DNA from: Proales similis
Taxonomy: Eukaryota > Rotifera > Eurotatoria > Ploima > Proalidae
Direction of reading: 5' to 3'
NCBI GenBank assembly: GCA_019059635.1
Contig: JAGVRJ010000010.1
Span: 622,501 to 686,500 of the forward strand
Length of the DNA: 64,000 bases
Made by a program: the position numbers and the translations under genes. The notes below the pieces were generated by a model that saw only the letters and a list, made by a program, of their open reading frames with translations, did not search any database and was not told the origin of the DNA. Positions 35,072 to 45,049 of the stretch are shown here, piece by piece (position 1 is the stretch's first letter; every line of letters begins with the position of its first letter).

Positions 35072-35278
35072 TCAAATCCGGTGTGTCAAGCAGACGCCAT
35101 AGGCCGAAGTGTCGGGAGTGGGCAAGAAGCATCGAAGGCCCGGGCAGCATGAAAACCAGCCCGATCGACACGGTCCGTACAGCGGCGAGCAGACTCCGCT
35201 CTCTTCTAAATCAGCGAGGATTTGAGTCAACGCCGACTTGATGAGCGTTAGAACCAAAACTGCTGAAGAGCGGCACAT
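35072..35278 (-). CDS. Small secreted cysteine-rich peptide, inhibitor-cystine-knot-like
   Basis: A 68-residue product. The N-terminal third (SSAVLVLTLIKSALTQILA) reads as a signal peptide. The mature part has six cysteines spaced C-X6-C-X6-CC-X4-C-X12-C, which fits the inhibitor cystine knot (knottin) framework used by channel-modulating peptides, antimicrobial peptides and some neuropeptides. Nothing identifies its role, and calling it a toxin is not justified. The ORF starts one base after TTTTCTCAG, so an upstream exon or a trans-spliced leader could join there. It lies 137 bp downstream of FIS1 on the same strand and converges on P2X copy 1; minus-strand AATAAA is at about 35034-35029. 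Confidence is limited by length. Confidence 0.6.
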   Translation of the reverse strand: MCRSSAVLVLTLIKSALTQILADLEESGVCSPLYGPCRSGWFSCCPGLRCFLPTPDTSAYGVCLTHRI

Positions 35279-35415
35279 GCTGAGAAAATTTTATTAAATA
35301 AAAACAGACAAAGAAAGTTGAGAACGACGACGTGCTGACGTGCAAGAGGAAATGAGCCAATTCGTCTAATTCGATTATGTCGAGTGAATTATTTTATTGG
35401 AGATTGCAAGCCGGT

Positions 35416-35868
35416 CTACTTTTTGGCGAGCAAAGTGGCGCCTAGAGTGACAAGGCCTACGACGCCTGCAAGAGCCGCTCCGCCCACAATGCCCATTCCG
35501 ATCAGACCGTCCTTTTTCATTCGGCGGTTGACCTCGATGTAGAGCTCGCGCACCTGCTCGTTTGTCGGCTGCACGTTCAAAATGCTCTGAAGGTATTTTA
35601 GTGCGGTCTCGTAGTTGTTTAGCTTGGTCTCGGCCACCGCCATGTAGTAGAGCGAGTCTCGCTTGATGTCGTCGTTGCGACTGTTTTTGAACAATAGCTC
35701 GAATATGTTGAGTCCTTCTCTCACTGTTCCTTTGCGGCTGCTTCTGGTGAGGTTCAACGCGAATTTGAATTGATCGTCTTCGCTGGGCATTTCAATGCTG
35801 TTGTACTGGCTCCGGTGTTTGGCCAGTTCTTCTTCGCTTATGTGGTCGTCTAACATGATCGTTGCCAT
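35416..35868 (-). CDS. FIS1: FIS1, mitochondrial fission adaptor
   Basis: Tail-anchored outer mitochondrial and peroxisomal membrane protein that recruits the division machinery. A single exon encodes 150 residues (human 152). The TPR-like helical bundle is recognisable by SEDDQFKFALNLTRS, REGLNIFELLF, RDSLYYMAVAETKLNNYETA and LKYLQSILNVQP, and the junction MKKDGLIGMGIVGG leads into a C-terminal membrane anchor (about 128-147) followed by Lys-Lys. The start is the first ATG. It is one of few intronless genes here. AATAAA on the minus strand is at 35398-35393, close behind the stop. Confidence 0.96.
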   Translation of the reverse strand: MATIMLDDHISEEELAKHRSQYNSIEMPSEDDQFKFALNLTRSSRKGTVREGLNIFELLFKNSRNDDIKRDSLYYMAVAETKLNNYETALKYLQSILNVQPTNEQVRELYIEVNRRMKKDGLIGMGIVGGAALAGVVGLVTLGATLLAKK

Positions 35869-36052
35869 TTTCTCCCCTTTAGTCTTTCCTTCGCTTGTCA
35901 GAATTAGTGTTTGCTCTCAAATTATTCATTCGACTTTTAATTTAGCCGTCGAGTTGTACACGCACGCAGTCGCAGCTCCCACTAATGTCGACTTGATTGC
36001 GAAATATTTCAATTATTCGGCAGAATAAACATTACGAACAGTTGCGTTGAAA

Positions 36053-36822
36053 ATGGCCAGCTCGCCAATGAATTCAACCAAGCGAATCTTGCTTGTCACA
36101 GGCGAGCCGGGCGTCGGCAAGACCACGCTCGTTCATCGCCTCTTTGAGCGGTTAGCCCTAACGCCTGTCAAGCTAAAAGGCTTTTACACTCACGAGGTGC
36201 GTGATGAGCAGAAGCAGCGACTCGGCTTTGATGTTATCGATTTGACCAATCCAGCCAACTGCGCTCCCTTGGCTCGCGTAACGTACGTTCAGCGATCTGA
36301 CCCACTTGTTCAATTCACTCAATCGACATCTAAACTCAAAGTGGCCTGAACGGGCCCAAAGTGGGAAAGTACGCGGTCGATGTCAAATCGTTCGAACGGG
36401 TTGCCCTTCCTCTTCTCAAAGTAAGTAGTTAAAATCGGCTCTGCGATGACAATTCATGGCACCAAGATTCAACACCTACAAGCCCATGGAGAGCAACTGT
36501 GTCTATGTGATCGACGAAATCGGCAAAATGGAGTCGTTCAGTAGAGAATTCGAACGCAGTGTGCTTGAACTTTTGCATCGAATCGAGTCGGAAAATTTCA
36601 TTCTGGTGGCTACCGTTCCTTCAAGGCCGTTGAACTTGTCCGATAAACTCAAGAACCACCGGCTGAGTGAAATATTTGAGGTAAGCGCCTTGGCCAGAAG
36701 ATTCATTTTCATCATTTTGCCAGTTTACCCAAAACTTCCACGACCAGGTGAGCAGACAAAATCGAAACGAGATTGGCGAGCGTTTATTCACAGAAATCGA
36801 AAAACTAATAAACTTGCTCTAG
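36053..36822 (+). CDS. NTPCR: NTPCR, cancer-related nucleoside-triphosphatase
   Basis: A small soluble P-loop enzyme of the THEP1 family hydrolysing nucleoside triphosphates slowly; its cellular role is poorly known. Exons: 36053-36282, 36342-36420, 36483-36680 and 36748-36822, giving 193 residues (human 190). Walker A is GEPGVGKTTLVHR (about 18-26), followed by GFYTHEVRD and GFDVIDL; VYVIDEIGKMESFS is the Walker B-like signature of the family. The exon 3 acceptor (AG at 36481-36482) has a poor pyrimidine tract and was chosen for frame. It converges on P2X copy 2 with only 30 bp between stop codons. Confidence 0.93.
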
Positions 36823-36852
36823 ATTGCGCTACAGATGAGCTTCGAAACGAAT

Positions 36853-38571
36853 CTAATTGTCCTCTCGGTTAGACGGGCGTTGGTCTTCTCTGTTTGAAAG
36901 GCATTCGTCTTCAGAAACAGACAGTGACGTGTTTTCATCGGGCACCTGGGCAGCTGCGTCGTCCCTGTACTCCAGTTGTTTAAGCTTTTTATAAAGAATT
37001 CGCTTTTCGCTCAGATTGAGAAGAATGAAATCGGCGACAATGGTAGCCACGCTAATCAGACCGATGCCCGAGCCAACTGTGAGCAGCAAAGGCACAAGGC
37101 TGAATTTGCCCGCTTTCCCGTAGACTTGAATGAGAATTCGGATTCCATAGGCTTTGATCAGGCGTCGTTTTATTGCTCCGTTATCGAAATATTTGTCCGA
37201 AAATCTGTTCCAATTCCCGTAAATGTCCGTCAGTAGTAGAGAGAGAGAGAGAAATCTGCTCTGCCTTGCCTGAAATTGAATCCCAACGCTGCCGAGTCGT
37301 TATCAAGATCCATATCGAATCGGTTAAAAGAATAAGTCGGAAGGCAGTCCCTCCAATAAGCGTCGTAGTCACAATCCCAGCCGATTTGCGCCAGAATTAT
37401 GCCGCCCTTTGCCAAACGAAACAAGTGACCATCTTGTAGGCACACGGCTCAGATGGCAATTACCTTGGCCAGAATGAGTTGACGCTGGTGCTCGTCAGGC
37501 ACGGCCGCTTTCAAGATGTTACCCACTTTAAAAACTGGACAAAGCGGCTCGCTTAGCGGATCGTGCACACATCTCGATATGTAACCGTTGCTCATATTTG
37601 CCATTAAATTCCTCCTTCAAAATCGAGCTGTTTAGTGAATTGTCGCTTTTCGGCCGGAGAGCAATTACTCTTTGCGAGCAAGGCGCTGAAATTGAACGTC
37701 GTTTTTAATAAACAGAGTAAAATTCTCGACGTTTTGAATGCGATTCGTCGTCTCCCTATTGGACAAGAAGAGCTGAAGAGTTGTGGGCCACCGCAATTAA
37801 TCAATTTGGTTTACTCGCAGTCTCTCTCCACTGGGCACCATGCGTCGATTTGACATACACGCCAAGTGCTGTTTTGAGTTGACTGGATGCATTTACCGGT
37901 GGGAATTCCGTTCCAGTTGTTTACGCTCCATCTCTTGGCCAAGCAGTCAGAATCTCGCTCACAGCTGCTGTTCACTTTGCTCAAATCCTGCGAACTTGAT
38001 CAGATAGAGAGTCGAATTAAAATCTTGAGCTCTCAGACCTCTTCGCAAACGCCTTCGCTCTGCAATGTTTCCACAAAGCCAGTCATTATGAAGACCTAGT
38101 CGAACCATTTCGAATGAGAATTGCTGTGGACAGTTGGATGTATGGATGCGTTTTAGGCGACTCACTGAATTGTATTCCTGCGGCGGCACCACATATTCGG
38201 CAGTGTCGAACAGCCGCAGTGAAGAGTTCCGGCTCAGAAGCTTGCCATCTCGGATGGCCTTGAGTGTGGAATTCTCGTTGGTCACAAAGCCGAGCCCCTT
38301 GACTTTGGTGCCCACGGACGCCAGAACTTGCTCTGTTTCCTGATAGCCCTTGTTCCAAATTATTGTCCATCTGTTTGTCCCCCCACAATGAACAGAATCA
38401 GCGGTCATCTCTAACACAGCGCTCTCTCTCTCCTAAAACTTACCCGACGATGTAGGCCAAAATTGCGAGCTGCATGCAGCGATATAAAACGCCGATCTTG
38501 GCGCTGTATATCTTCGCCTCTCTCACAGTCGAGTAGGTGGCCAATGCAGACGGACAGCAGAAGGCAGCCAT
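36853..38571 (-). CDS. P2RX: P2X purinergic receptor (ATP-gated cation channel), copy 2
   Basis: A second P2X paralogue. Eight exons: 38444-38571, 38166-38370, 38039-38095, 37815-37987, 37669-37755, 37464-37614, 37270-37406 and 36853-37204, giving 429 residues. It keeps GYQETEQV, the lysines of GTKVKGLG, AEYVVPPQEYNS, DAWCPVE, NFTLFIKND, NFR and RRLIKAYGIR, and two membrane segments. TM2 (LTVGSGIGLISVATIVADFILL) closely resembles copy 1. The cytoplasmic tail is longer and acidic, with two similar SNRED segments near the end. Two introns present in copy 1 are missing, so copy 1 exons 4 to 6 correspond to a single exon here. The intron at 37205-37269 has a GC donor in place of GT, at the same codon position as the 57-nt intron of copy 1. 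Confidence 0.94.
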
Positions 38572-38629
38572 CTCAGCTCGTCCCTTCCAAATAGCTCGCT
38601 CTCTCTCTCTCCTTCCTTCTCTTTATTGA

Positions 38630-38815
38630 ATGACACAAGTCTTTGTTTTCGCCTTTTTCACGCTCTTGGTTTCAATTAGTGTCACAATTATGCCAGATTT
38701 ATGCCTAGTTCGTCCGCGCTTCAAGCCAAATCCGGATATCGCTCTGATCACAGTATTTACCAGCAGAAACCGATCGCAACCAGACGGCCCAGCACCCAAT
38801 TCCTTTCAGGATTAA
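38630..38815 (+). other. Weak 61-codon ORF upstream of P2X copy 2
   Basis: It starts with ATG, opens with a hydrophobic stretch (VFVFAFFTLLVSISVTI), and is followed by AATAAA at about 38855, but the remainder has no family resemblance and lies in the 343-bp gap that should hold the P2X copy 2 promoter. Probably chance; recorded because of the signal-like start. Confidence 0.15.
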
Positions 38816-38914
38816 ATGACGCCAGCGCAATCAGTGCGCGAAATATGCAAACAAAATAAAAGACCGCATTATTAGTACTCGTGTGCTTTATTATTGCATT
38901 CTGCGCTCGCCTCT

Positions 38915-40395
38915 TTAGGAAACAAAATCCTGTTTGTAAATAAACTCGTTTGCATACGAGTTGAACGCAGCCGAGCAGTTTCTGACGCAAGTGTAAATGT
39001 ACAAGCCGGCCCAGTCGATGCTCGTCGCGTGGTTGCTCAGATCCAGCTTGAGGAAATTAAGCAGCTGCGGTGTGATCTAAAAGCAAATTGCTCACAAGCG
39101 CGCTGACAAGCGTCTCCAATCGCCTCTCACCTGAAATTCAAATATGCGCCTGGAGCCGCAGTGCTCGCAGTTAGGTATCTGCTGCTCGTCGAGCTTTGCG
39201 TACTTTGTACACCAGAGCGGCTTTCCTCCTCGTTCGTATCGCACAATCTAAATCCAGTCTTAGTGGGGCTTCGTTATGTTGAAGCAGATCGGCCGAGACA
39301 AACCTGGTTCGGGTCCTGGGCCGATATTTTGCGAAAGTTCTCAAAGTCCTTGTCGTACTCGTTCTCTTTCAAGGCTTCAAAGTCTTTGTCATCGCCGCCG
39401 CCTCCGTCTTCTTCAAACTCTTCAGTCAGTGCCAGCTGCTTTTCGAACTCTTAAAAATGGTTTTTAAATTAATTCCAATTCAGCGTGCGATCGTCTTGGC
39501 CAATACTTTTCTCGTCAAGCTCTTGCATTTTCTCTTTCTTCAGTCGCTTCCAGTCGAGCTCTTCAGGCTCAATGATGATCTCGTACTCGGGAAATGTGAA
39601 CTCGCTCCGGTCATTGGTTCTCTTTTTGCCGCCGATCTCATCTTGGATCCAGTTGGCCACTTTTTGCTCGCCGACATATCGCTCGCAGCGAGACTTGTGA
39701 GCCAATTTGGTCCAGTCATACAACTGATGAGGCTGAGAGCAGTAGAAGCTAAACGCGCACTTTGAGCATTTCTTGCTGCTTTTCAGGCCGCAGATTTCGC
39801 ACAAATCGGACAAGTTGCGCTCGACCAGTTGGCTGTAGAATTTCTTCAAATGTTCTCTGCCGGCTTCGAGCTGATCGGGCGGCGCTTCGGCCGAATAGTG
39901 CTGGTTAGTTCGACTCAGCTGCGATCGAAGCACTTTGTACGTTCGCTGGCAGCTACCGTTGGCGCACAGGAACACGAACAACGTGCGGTGGAAGCATTCG
40001 TTCAGATTTTGCACTTGATCGGCGAACTTGTCTTCGTCGCTTATGGGCGCGTAGAGCTGAAGCAAAAACACCAATTGACTTGAGCATTTGTCGCATTCAA
40101 GTCTGATGGGCTCACAGATTTGATTGTTGTTGGTATCGCTTGGCCGTGTAGTGCCGACCGCCATCGGAACGTTGCTCAGGTCGAGCCAAGCAGGTCGGCC
40201 GCCAACTTTGGACGGGAAAAATGGACTGTGCATGAGCAAGCGAGTGAGCTCTTGCTCGTCCACGTCTTCCTCCTCTAACTCCTCAATGATTCCGACGTCC
40301 ACGCGTCTGTCTTGGTCGTCAAACAACGACAGATCGGAGTCAGAGTCCGAGTCGAGCGACAAAGCGTTTCCTTTCTTCTGGCCTGAACGACTCAT
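38915..40395 (-). CDS. PDCD2: PDCD2, MYND-finger ribosome-biogenesis chaperone
   Basis: PDCD2 is a dedicated chaperone for ribosomal protein uS5. Exons: 39507-40395, 39304-39449, 39131-39247 and 38915-39076, giving 437 residues (human 344). Order of elements: an acidic Ser/Asp-rich extension (about 1-60) not found in human, then SPFFPSKVGGRPAWLDL, a first zinc-ribbon-like module (LECDKCSSQLVFLLQLYAP), the MYND finger (about 197-235, CEICGLKSSKKCSKCAFSFY and onwards), the FPEYEIIIEPEE segment, and the C-terminal PDCD2 domain with GGKPLWCTKYAKL, IPNCEHCGSRRIFEFQ and TPQLLNFL. Minus-strand AATAAA at 38892-38887 lies 23 nt past the stop. The first intron (39450-39506) has a weak donor but joins the frame exactly. 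Confidence 0.95.
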
Positions 40396-41172
40396 GCTTT
40401 CTTTTTATTCTTCCAAAGGCGGTGAGCAAGCAAACTCTCCAATTTTAGCAAATTGTTCATTCAAATTTGAACAGCACATGGCATTTGTCGACCCGTTTGA
40501 ACGCATGCAGAACAAAGTTAAGATTCGGCCAGGACATGTGTCTATTGTTTTCAACTGCGAACCGGCCAACTAGGCCGCAAGAGGACGAGAATAGACGAAA
40601 ATGGTTCGAAATGGTGTTGTTGTTGTTGCTCAGCTTCGCTTTGGAGCGACAGTCTATGCAGTGAGAGTTGAATAACCAACTCAAATCGTGCAGTTGAAAG
40701 GCGTTGCAATTGTGAATTTGTTGTTTTGATTAATTTCTTCATATTTTTATTGGCTTTTTGTTTTGAGCGACGAGTAATTTGAAGAGGGACGCAGCCGTGA
40801 CTTGTATTGAGTAGCTCTCTGCGACAACACAATTGGCACGACGTCGATTGACGGGCGCGGTTTCGACTCGATTTTCGGCCGTAAATCAAAGAGAGAGAGA
40901 GAGCCACAGAGAAAGGTCGAGAGAGAGAGAGAGAGAGAAAAAAGTGGGCAAATAAAACGCGCGTATTTATATGGGGAGTATCTGAAGCGGCTTCGCTGCT
41001 TTTACGCCCATATCTCGAGTAGGAAAATGCAATTAAATTCTTCGGTGCTCACTCTCTTTATGCAATCAGCATTGAATTCCGGCACAAATAAAACGGCTAC
41101 AATGGAAGAACGAGGCAAATGAGCGAACGCGCATAATAATAGTTGCACTAAGCCTTCAATCTGGGCGTAGCC
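40396..41172. promoter_or_regulatory. Divergent upstream region of PDCD2 and KLHL18-like
   Basis: 777 bp between two divergent genes. Contains interrupted GA microsatellites (about 40890-40940) and a TATA-like TATTTATAT at 40964-40972, about 200 bp before the KLHL18-like start. No coding sequence. Confidence 0.45.
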
Positions 41173-43109
41173 ATGTCAGCGTCAGGCAGCGCAGGCACTC
41201 TGCACCTAGTCAGTTGGTTGTCGTCATTTGATGCTTCTAGTGCCATGTCTGCCGACTGCGAGCTATTTTCCGTGGCCGACCATCTGCCCGGTGTTTACTT
41301 CAAGAACTTGAGTCAGGCGCGTGCTGAAGGTCTCCTGTGCGATTTCACTGTTCACTGCGGAGCGTGTGAATTCGAAGCCCATCGCATTGTCCTAGCCTCA
41401 GCCATTCCTTTCTTTCAAGCCATGTTCCAGTCGGGCATGATCGAATCGCACGCCGACCGTGTCCGACTTGACCAGCTCGAGCCGGCATCTCTCCAACAGC
41501 TGTTGCTCTTCTCCTACGGCCAATCGGTGTTGATCAATTCGGGCAACGTGAAAAGCCTGTTGATCGCGGCCGACTATTTGCAGCTTCATGCGGTCAAGCG
41601 AGCCTGCTGCTCGTTCATTCAGCGTCGACTCAAACTCAAACATGCCATCGCCACGCTCTTGTTCGCCGATCGCCACAACTGCACGGAGCTAATCAACTTT
41701 ATTCGCAACTATTTGGCCGTCAACTTTGACTTGTTCGCTCAAACCGACCAGTTTGTTCATCTTGATAGTGGCGAGCTCGTGTTGCTCGTCTCACGCGACG
41801 ACTTGAACACGGAAAAAGAGGAGAACGTCTACGAATGCCTCATCCGATGGGTCAGAGCCGATGAAGGAAGAGAGAAGCAGCTTGTCGAGCTACTGCCGCT
41901 CGTTCGCTTCTCCCTCATTCCGACTTCTTATTTGTATGAGCGAATCGCCAACGAGCCAGAGATCAAGGCCAATCCGGACTTGCTTCACATCTTGCAGACC
42001 GCCCTGTTTGAACGCCTCTTGCCCAAACGATCGCTGACAACAAGCTCTTCAAAGCCTCGATGTGGACAGTGTCCTTTTGGGAAACTCTATGCGTTCGGAA
42101 CTCTCGATTCAACCAAAGGCCTCTTGTCTTGTGCCGAGTCGTTCGATGCTCGTCAACAAGAGTGGCAAATTCAGGAGATTACCGGCAGCTATCGAAGCCG
42201 GTCGGCGATCGCTTTCGCTCAGCGAAAGCTTTTTATCATCGGCGGCTACGAAGCATCCGAGCGTCTGTCTTCGGTTGAATATTGCGACAAGAGCGGATGG
42301 GTCAAGGCAGCATCGATGGCCGCTCCTCGATCGGCGATGGGTGTAGCCGTGCTGGCCAACCAGATATTCGTGTGCGGTGGCTATAACGGACGAGAGGCAC
42401 TCAACAGCTGCGAGTCTTACGATTCGAATCGAAACGAGTAAGGAGCCGCGAGTTTGTGCTCGGCTCAATCATATTGACTGTTTTTTCTTTAACCACAGAT
42501 GGAGCTCGTTAGCCCCGATGAGCAAACGACGAAGCGCCGTAGCACTGGCTGCTTACAAGTCGCACATATTCGCTGCCGGTGGCCACGATGGCTACCGCAT
42601 CTTTGCGTCGGTGGAGGCCTACGACCCCGTTTGCAACCGTAAATGCAGTAAATCGCTTTGTTTTGTGTCCAGTAAAGACAAATGCGTTCGTAGAATGGAA
42701 GAGCAAGAGCCCGATGGAGTCGAAGCGATGCAGATTCGGACTCGCTTCTCTTGGCGACTTTCTCTACGCGGCCGGTGGCTTTGACGGCCTCAGCTCGCTC
42801 GACACGGTTGAACGATACAACATGGACCTTGACAGCTGGAGTAGAGTGTCGTCGATGAATTCGCCTCGAAGCCGCGTGTCTCTGGCCGCCTGCAACGGCG
42901 CTCTTTATGCTGTGGGTGGATTCGATGGAGCTCGCGAACTGGCCTCAGTCGAAGTCTATCACGCTCAAAACGACCAGTGGAGCTCTATAGCGCCGATGTG
43001 TGCTCACCGCGGTGCAGTCAGTATCGCAGTGCTCGCTGATTCGTATTTGGAAAATCTGGAAGAACAAGAGCTGGACTCGCCTTCAACTCCGACTCTACTT
43101 GTCGAGTGA
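41173..43109 (+). CDS. KLHL18: KLHL18-like BTB-Kelch cullin-3 adaptor
   Basis: BTB-Kelch proteins are substrate receptors for CUL3 ubiquitin ligases; KLHL18 acts on Aurora A and on UNC119 in cilia. Exons: 41173-42437, 42499-42638 and 42694-43109, giving 606 residues (human 574). The BTB domain (about 45-150) has LLCDFTVHCGACEFEAHRIVLASAIPFF, the BACK domain (about 155-255) has LVLLVSRDDLNTEKEENVYECLIRW, and six Kelch repeats (about 295-590) carry GG doublets and spaced Tyr/Trp. The blade AAGGHDGYRIFASVEAY and the following CRFGLASLGDFLYAAGGFDG point to KLHL18 over other members; that assignment rests on memory of the family. AATAAA at 43122. The first 40 residues are a Ser-rich extension. Confidence 0.88.
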
Positions 43110-44533
43110 TGACATTTTAAAAATAAATTTCTTTATTCAGCCACTGAAACAGAGAGAAAGAGGGAACAGGGTAGGTTGGTGTTGAAGAGGAACAAGAGGC
43201 ATGGAGTGCCGAGGCGAGAAATTGACCGAACAGCAAACAGCGAGTAATCTCCATTCAACACAATCTGAACGTGATATAAATGCATTGATCAAAGAGAGCG
43301 CCTCTTTTCACTGACTGACCTGACAAAGTTAACAGAATGGGCGGATTAGAATAACGAGAGCGACCCAACTAGAGGGCGTTGAACAGAGACCAAACAAACC
43401 GTTTCTATTTACTACGTGCCGATCAGAGAGAGGCAAAGAGAAAGAGAGGCGAAGAGAGTCACATCGCACGACAAGTCACATTGCGCTGGGAATCGACTGC
43501 GATCAAACAACGCCGTGTTGTGAATGTTGCGACATGGACCAGACCGTGGCTCTGTTCTGCTCGAGCGTGTGTGTGTGTGTGACGGTCAGCTGCTAGTCCG
43601 AACTAGACCGGCCTAAAACGGCCCGGTTAACTGAGCGTCGCGAAATAATTAGTTAAAGATAATCAAATAAGCGCCAGATAATAAATGACGAACAAACAAT
43701 GCTCTTGTTTGTCTAGTAGCTTGGCCATCTATCGATAAACACGAAGCGGCGGTGACGTTGACCGAAATCTACGGGGACGACCAAGACGATGGCAACTACC
43801 GACCAACTTAGACCGAATAGGTGGCTACGGCGACTTAGAGCTGGCTTTTAAATTAATTGTCAATGCTTTGCTTCTCACTTGGATGCTTGCCGGCCGAGCT
43901 CAGGTGGATTAGGCTTTGCTTGCATTGCCTTTTTAAGAGCTTTCCTTTTCGCTGTTTTTGATTAGAGTGCGCCCCGCTCATTCCTGTTCGACGCTTTTTT
44001 TCTTTTGCTGCTCGTTCAGGGTTCATTGGCCCAATTTCGTTCTCTGGCTCTCTCTCTCTATATATATCCATTTCAGCTTCAGGCCAGCCTCTAGAATTGC
44101 AGCCACCTTCCTAATCCGTTCATAAACATGATCGGATTAATCTGATTTACAGCTTCGGAATTACAGATGGTCGATTGCTTGTTTGTTGACGCTAGATCGA
44201 ACCGGCTTTGTGTGCCTATGTGTCCGCGTGTGTGTATGTGTATACGGTCCAGTGGCGGCGTGTTTACCATTAATTAATGTGCAGTTATTTCGTAATTGTG
44301 TGTTCGGCCGCGTTCAAATCCATCTATCGGCCTAAATTAGTTGGTAAATCGAGCATTAGCTCTAATCTGGCAAATATGCCCTCATATCTTCTTCACTCTG
44401 TTTGGTCCTCTATCGCTTGCTTATTAACACGGCTTGTCTCTCTCCTTCCTTGTGTCAGAGCGGAGCGGAGTTAAACGATGGCCCCAGCAACAATCTCTTT
44501 GCCTCAATTGCTATGACTAGGCAATTTAATTAA

Positions 44534-44599
<66 letters not shown>

Positions 44600-45049
44600 C
44601 CGCCGCGTTGTGTTTGTGTTTGCTGCTGCTACTGACCGCTCGGCTCGGTAATGAGTTGGCTGGCTCAACTGGCGTGAAAGTTGAAGCCAGCGCGTAAACA
44701 ATTCATGTGACCAGTAATCAAGCTCGGCTGCCTTCTCATTTCGTCGACGATCTAGTTAAGCCCTCGTTCTCTTGGCTAACTGCCTCTCACTCGCTCACAT
44801 AGGCGCCCTCTCATTCCTCTTCATCCTCCTTCCCAATCGCCTCTTAATTTCTCTCCGCTGCCTATTTATTTAGCCGCTCAGATTGGAATCAAATGTGCCA
44901 ACGCCTTCCAGCTCTAATCTCGCTCTATTTAACCTAAATTGCGTTTTCCTCTTAGATGTGCTCCTCATTTCGCTTACATGCGCTCGGATCGAAACTCTAA
45001 ATAGGCAAACAATTCAACGCAAGCAAAAGAGTCCGTTTGACTTGACTAA
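43110..45049. other. 1.9-kb intergenic region
   Basis: No gene recognised on either strand. Holds the KLHL18-like poly(A) signal, GA-rich low complexity near 43420-43460, a GT run near 43570, and the long GATA/GA tract at 44535-44596. The last 300 bp are CT-rich and should carry the promoter of the chitin-binding gene. Confidence 0.55.
44535..44596. repeat. Compound (GATA)n-(GA)n microsatellite
   Basis: Three to four GATA units run directly into more than 20 uninterrupted GA dinucleotides. It is the longest perfect simple repeat in the window and is non-coding. Such tracts are often length-variable between individuals and can be GAGA-factor-like binding DNA. Confidence 0.95.

Noticed and set aside
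38630-38815. Small secreted-protein gene upstream of P2X copy 2.
   Set aside because: Only a hydrophobic start and a nearby AATAAA support it; it sits where a promoter is needed and the remainder is unstructured.
40890-40940. GA-rich tracts as possible transposon ends or CRISPR-like repeats.
   Set aside because: They are simple microsatellites without spacers, terminal inverted repeats or target duplications.
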